Shown: positions 4,479 through 7,288 of the stretch, one piece after another
Layout of the letters: each line of letters opens with the position of its first letter
Numbering within the stretch: position 1 is the first letter of the stretch
NCBI GenBank assembly: GCA_025457845.1
Contig: JALOTO010000074.1
Coordinates: 1-7,288, forward strand
Direction: 5' to 3'
Length of the DNA: 7,288 bases
Source of the DNA: Thermoplasmata archaeon
Lineage (GTDB): Archaea > Thermoplasmatota > Thermoplasmata > UBA10834
Made by a program: the position numbers and the translations under genes
The notes under the pieces: generated by a model
Told to the model about the DNA's origin: nothing
Database searches by the model: none
The model's input: only the letters and a program-made list of their open reading frames with translations

Positions 4479-6317
4479 ATGAGGGTACTCCTGATTCATG
4501 CTGACAGGTTCGAGTACGAGGTCAAGGACCCCACAAAGATGGCCGAGAAGCTCCCGGAGGGGCACCAGAAGAAGCACTCCTTCGGAGAGGCACTGGTCGT
4601 GTTCGCCACCGTCGAGGCCACGGACGAGGATATCCAGACCATAGCAGACGTGGCCGCGGCTGACATCGCCGAGGTCTTCTCCAAGGTCGAGGCCGAGAGG
4701 CTCGTCCTCTACCCGTACGCGCACCTCAGCTCCAACCTCGCGAAGCCGGACCTGGCCGTCGAGGTTCTCAAGGCGGTCGAGAAGGCCGTCTCCGACAAGG
4801 GGATAGAGGTCCACAGGTCCCCGTTCGGGTGGTACAAGGGCTTCGACGTCAAGTGCAAGGGCCATCCGCTCTCCGAGCTCTCCAGGAACTACTCCGCGGA
4901 GAAGAAGGTCACCAGGGAGGAGATCGTCGAGAAGATCAAGAAGTCCTACTTCATCCTCACCCCGGAGGGCAAGGAGTACCCCGTAGACCTGGAGAACCCG
5001 GAGGACCTGAAGGTCCTGGACCAGTACCCCTCGCTCAAGAAGTTCGTCATGTCCGAGGAGGTCGGGAAGTCCCAGGGCAAGGAGCCCCCGTCCATCAAGG
5101 CCATGCAGAGGCTGGAGCTCGTCGACTACGAGGAGGCGAGCGACCGGGGCCACTTCAGGATGTACCCCAAGGGGCACCTTGTCTTCAAGCTCCTCGAGAA
5201 GTGGGCCGAGGAGATCGCCATCGACAGGATAGGCGCCATACAGATCGACACGCCTGTCCTGTACGACTGGTCGTTCCCGGACATAAGGGCCCAGGGCCAG
5301 TCGTTCCACGAGAGGCACTACACCATCAAGACCGAGGAGAACCGCGAGTTCGTCCTCAGGTTCGCGGGCGACTTCGGTCTCTTCAGGATGGTCAGCTCCG
5401 CGACCATGAGCTACAGGAACCTCCCCCTCAGGATCTACGAGTTCTCGAAGAGCTTCAGGCTGGAGCAGAGGGGCGAGCTCACGGGCCTCAAGAGGCTCAG
5501 GGCGTTCCACATGCCGGACGTCCACTGCTTCACGAAGGACCTGGAAGAGGGTTGGGACGAGTACATGCTGCTCTACAAGAACTACTCGGACCTCGCCGAC
5601 GCGACAGGGGTGGAATACGCCGTCGCGTTCAGGATAGTCCAGGACTTCTACGACAAGTACAAGCAGAACATCGTCGAGCTGCTCAAGCACTCCAAGAAGC
5701 CGGCGCTCATAGAGGTCCTGTCGGAGATGAAGCACTACTGGGCCGTCAAGCACGAGTTCCAGGGCATCGACTCCGTCGGGGGCGGCGTGCAGCTCAGCAC
5801 GGTCCAGCTGGATGTGGCCGACGCGGAGCGCTACGGCATAGTGTACGTCGACCAGGACGGCAAGAAGAAGGGCTGCATCATCTGCCACTCGTCCATCGGC
5901 TCCATCGAGCGGTGGATATACGTCCTGCTGGAGGAGGCGCTCAAGCACGAGAAGCCCAGCCTCCCGTTCTGGCTCTCCCCGACGCAGGTCAGGCTCATAC
6001 CCGTCGGCTCCGAGTTCGTCAGGGACTGCGAGGCGCTGGCCGACTCGCTCGGCGTCAGGGCGGACATAGACGACTCGGACGACAAGGTCGGCAAGAAGAT
6101 CAGGAACGCCGAGATGGAGTGGATCCCGATGATCATAGTCCTCGGCGACAAGGAGAGGTCCTCCGGCCAGATACCGGTCCGCATGAGGTCCGGCGAGGTC
6201 AAGGTCATGACGGCGGAGCAGCTGAAGGCCGAGGTCGCGGGGCTCTCGAAGGGCTACCCGACCGCGAGGCTGCCGCTCCCGCGCATGCTCTCCAAGAGGC
6301 CGGTGTTCAGGGGATAG
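4479..6317 (+). CDS. thrS: Threonyl-tRNA synthetase, archaeal type
   Basis: This cytoplasmic enzyme charges tRNA(Thr) with threonine using ATP. The 612 residues show the archaeal layout. An editing domain (about 1-140, beginning MRVLLIHADRFEYEV) hydrolyses wrongly made Ser-tRNA(Thr); it keeps H82, Y119, K120 and E133, matching the active-site set known from the Pyrococcus domain with an offset of one. A class II catalytic core (about 235-495) has motif 2 FRLEQRGEL (326-334), RAFHMPDVH, and motif 3 GSIERW (474-479). The anticodon-binding domain is at about 500-612 (VRLIPVG, then GVRADIDD). Of the three usual zinc ligands, H349 and H470 are present, but the position of the Cys is Asp298 in an ungapped comparison with the E. 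coli enzyme. ATG 4479 is chosen: the longer frame from 4401 would cross both divergent TATA boxes. It is convergent with queE, 6 bp apart. Confidence 0.97.
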   Translation: MRVLLIHADRFEYEVKDPTKMAEKLPEGHQKKHSFGEALVVFATVEATDEDIQTIADVAAADIAEVFSKVEAERLVLYPYAHLSSNLAKPDLAVEVLKAVEKAVSDKGIEVHRSPFGWYKGFDVKCKGHPLSELSRNYSAEKKVTREEIVEKIKKSYFILTPEGKEYPVDLENPEDLKVLDQYPSLKKFVMSEEVGKSQGKEPPSIKAMQRLELVDYEEASDRGHFRMYPKGHLVFKLLEKWAEEIAIDRIGAIQIDTPVLYDWSFPDIRAQGQSFHERHYTIKTEENREFVLRFAGDFGLFRMVSSATMSYRNLPLRIYEFSKSFRLEQRGELTGLKRLRAFHMPDVHCFTKDLEEGWDEYMLLYKNYSDLADATGVEYAVAFRIVQDFYDKYKQNIVELLKHSKKPALIEVLSEMKHYWAVKHEFQGIDSVGGGVQLSTVQLDVADAERYGIVYVDQDGKKKGCIICHSSIGSIERWIYVLLEEALKHEKPSLPFWLSPTQVRLIPVGSEFVRDCEALADSLGVRADIDDSDDKVGKKIRNAEMEWIPMIIVLGDKERSSGQIPVRMRSGEVKVMTAEQLKAEVAGLSKGYPTARLPLPRMLSKRPVFRG

Positions 6318-6323
6318 TCCCGC

Positions 6324-6953
6324 TCAGCGGTCGTCCTCGTCTCCCCAGATGAACTTGTGCAGCTGAGGGAGCACCCGCACGTCCAGGCCCTCCTTCAGGA
6401 CCTTCTCCGCGAGGGAGCGGAGGTCCTTCCCGCCGACCGGCGTGAATATGACCTCGCACTTCGGGGAGTACTGCTCGAGGACCTGCTTGGCGTACGCGTA
6501 GTCCGCGTCGTCCGCGATGATGAACTTGAGCTGGTCCGTCGGTCCGAGTATCTCGATGTTGGTGAAGATCATCTTGGAGGACTCGCCCGACGACGGGCAC
6601 TTGATGTCCATGCTCAGGGTGAGGTTCTCCACGCACGGCATCTCGTCGAGGGGCATCGCGCCGTTGGTCTCGAGCACGACCTGGTACCCCTTGTCGACCA
6701 GCATCTGGATGAGCTTCGAGGCCTCCTTCTGTGCGAGGGGCTCCCCGCCGGTAAGGCAGACATGCCTCGTCCTGTGCTTGGCGACCTTCTTCATGACCTG
6801 GTCGAGGGACATCTCCTCGCCCTTGTCGTAGGCCTTCTTCGTGTCGCAGTAGGCGCACCTGAGAGGGCAGCCGGACGTCCTCACGAAAGTTGTCGGCGCT
6901 CCCATCGTCAGCCCCTCGCCCTGGAGCGACTTGAATATCGAATACACCTTCAC
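6324..6953 (-). CDS. queE: 7-carboxy-7-deazaguanine synthase, radical SAM enzyme
   Basis: QueE converts 6-carboxytetrahydropterin to 7-carboxy-7-deazaguanine, the ring-contraction step toward preQ0, which archaea insert into tRNA as the precursor of archaeosine. The 209 residues show family marks in order: IFKSLQGEG (6-14); the iron-sulfur cluster motif CPLRCAYC with C29, C33 and C36; the SAM-binding LTGGEPL (67-73); LETNG (94-98); MDIKCPSSGE (115-124); and the C-terminal LPQLHKFIWG (195-204). The length is normal for a compact QueE. The start is GTG 6953, preceded by GAGGTGA only 4 nt away; the open frame extends further upstream, but that part lies over queC and is arginine-rich shadow sequence. 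GTG overlaps the queC stop in GTGA, pointing to coupled translation in a queC-queE operon. Confidence 0.96.
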   Translation of the reverse strand: MKVYSIFKSLQGEGLTMGAPTTFVRTSGCPLRCAYCDTKKAYDKGEEMSLDQVMKKVAKHRTRHVCLTGGEPLAQKEASKLIQMLVDKGYQVVLETNGAMPLDEMPCVENLTLSMDIKCPSSGESSKMIFTNIEILGPTDQLKFIIADDADYAYAKQVLEQYSPKCEVIFTPVGGKDLRSLAEKVLKEGLDVRVLPQLHKFIWGDEDDR

Positions 6954-7288
6954 CGTCTCACCTCGTACTCTACGGGGTCCTCGACCCCGGCGTTCCTGAA
7001 GCCTTCGAGGCGGAGGACGCAGGAGTCGCAGACCCCGCACGCCCTGTCGCCGCCCCTGTAGCAGCTCCAGGTCAGTCCCAGAGGCACCTTGAGGCGCACC
7101 GCCTCGCGGACTATCTCGGCCTTCGTCATGCGCAGCACGGGAGCCTCGACCTTGACCCCGCGGCCCTCCCTCCCCGCCTTGGTCCCTATGTCCAGGGTGG
7201 CCTGGAAGGCGGCGATGAACTCGGGGGTGCAGTCCGGGTAGCCGCTGAAGTCGACGGAGTTGGCCGCGATGAACACGGCGTCCGCCCC
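6950..7288 (-). CDS. queC: 7-cyano-7-deazaguanine (preQ0) synthase, C-terminal part
   Basis: QueC turns the QueE product into 7-cyano-7-deazaguanine (preQ0) using ATP and ammonia. Only the last 112 residues are in the window; the N-terminal part, with the ATP-binding PP-loop, lies beyond position 7288. The visible part begins GADAVFIAANSVDFSGYPDC, the well-conserved QueC segment, and continues with TPEFIAAFQ. It then has the segment APVLRMTKAEIVREA and the zinc-binding cysteines in SCYRGGDRACGVCDSCVLR (C..., then CGVCDSC). The frame is open to the window edge, so the GTG at 7276 is not taken as a start. The stop overlaps the queE start by 4 bases (GTGA), and the queE ribosome site lies inside the last queC codons. 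The gene looks intact as far as seen. Confidence 0.95.
   Translation of the reverse strand, partial: GADAVFIAANSVDFSGYPDCTPEFIAAFQATLDIGTKAGREGRGVKVEAPVLRMTKAEIVREAVRLKVPLGLTWSCYRGGDRACGVCDSCVLRLEGFRNAGVEDPVEYEVRR

Noticed and set aside
4449..5948. Long open frame (about 500 codons) antisense to thrS
   Set aside because: Its product is a low-complexity mix rich in L, V, D, E, R and G, typical of the complement of a GC-biased gene. The plus strand is unmistakably ThrRS over its full length.
4829..6352. Long plus-strand frame overlapping thrS in another phase
   Set aside because: The product is dominated by R, G, P, Q and A with no domain. It is a frame shadow of thrS caused by G/C at third positions.

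Overview
The window looks like a piece of a high-GC archaeal chromosome. It carries a threonyl-tRNA synthetase with the archaeal-type N-terminal editing domain, a queC-queE pair (in Archaea this makes preQ0 for archaeosine), TATA-box promoters of the TTTATATC type, and heavy use of AGG for arginine with G/C in third positions. A Thermoplasmatota-type organism (for example relatives of Methanomassiliicoccales) is my best guess. That placement is inference from style; nothing in the window fixes it.

Layout, left to right. (1) 1-389, minus strand: the N-terminal end of a multi-pass membrane protein that leaves the window and resembles the membrane input domain of PAS/histidine-kinase sensors. 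(2) A divergent intergenic region at 390-586 with a clear TATA box for the plus-strand gene. (3) 587-2029, plus: a 480-residue protein I do not recognise, with two winged-helix-like segments and a C-terminal coiled coil. (4) A 317-bp gap (2030-2346) with no convincing gene, three strong hairpins, a short direct repeat and the promoter/operator region of the next gene. (5) 2347-2745, plus: a small winged-helix regulator. (6) Tail to tail with it, 4 bp apart, 2750-3130 minus: a tandem ACT-domain protein. (7) 3189-4337, minus: a CorA-family membrane protein that lacks the GMN signature. (8) A compact divergent promoter region at 4338-4478. (9) 4479-6317, plus: thrS. (10) Tail to tail with thrS, 6 bp apart, 6324-6953 minus: queE, overlapping by 4 bases the end of queC (6950 to the window edge).

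How the genes fit together: queC and queE are consecutive enzymes of one pathway, apparently translationally coupled. thrS adds another tRNA-related function, but it is convergent and so not co-transcribed with them. The CorA-like gene and the ACT protein lie on the same strand 58 bp apart and may be read together. The rest looks like ordinary chromosomal neighbourhood.

I see no mobile element, CRISPR array, tRNA or rRNA gene, and no obvious new multi-gene system. The points most worth a second look are the Asp at the presumed zinc-ligand Cys position of ThrRS, the GMN-less CorA homologue, the unrecognised 480-aa double winged-helix protein, the tandem hairpins behind it, and the helically phased ATAAG repeats in front of the small regulator.
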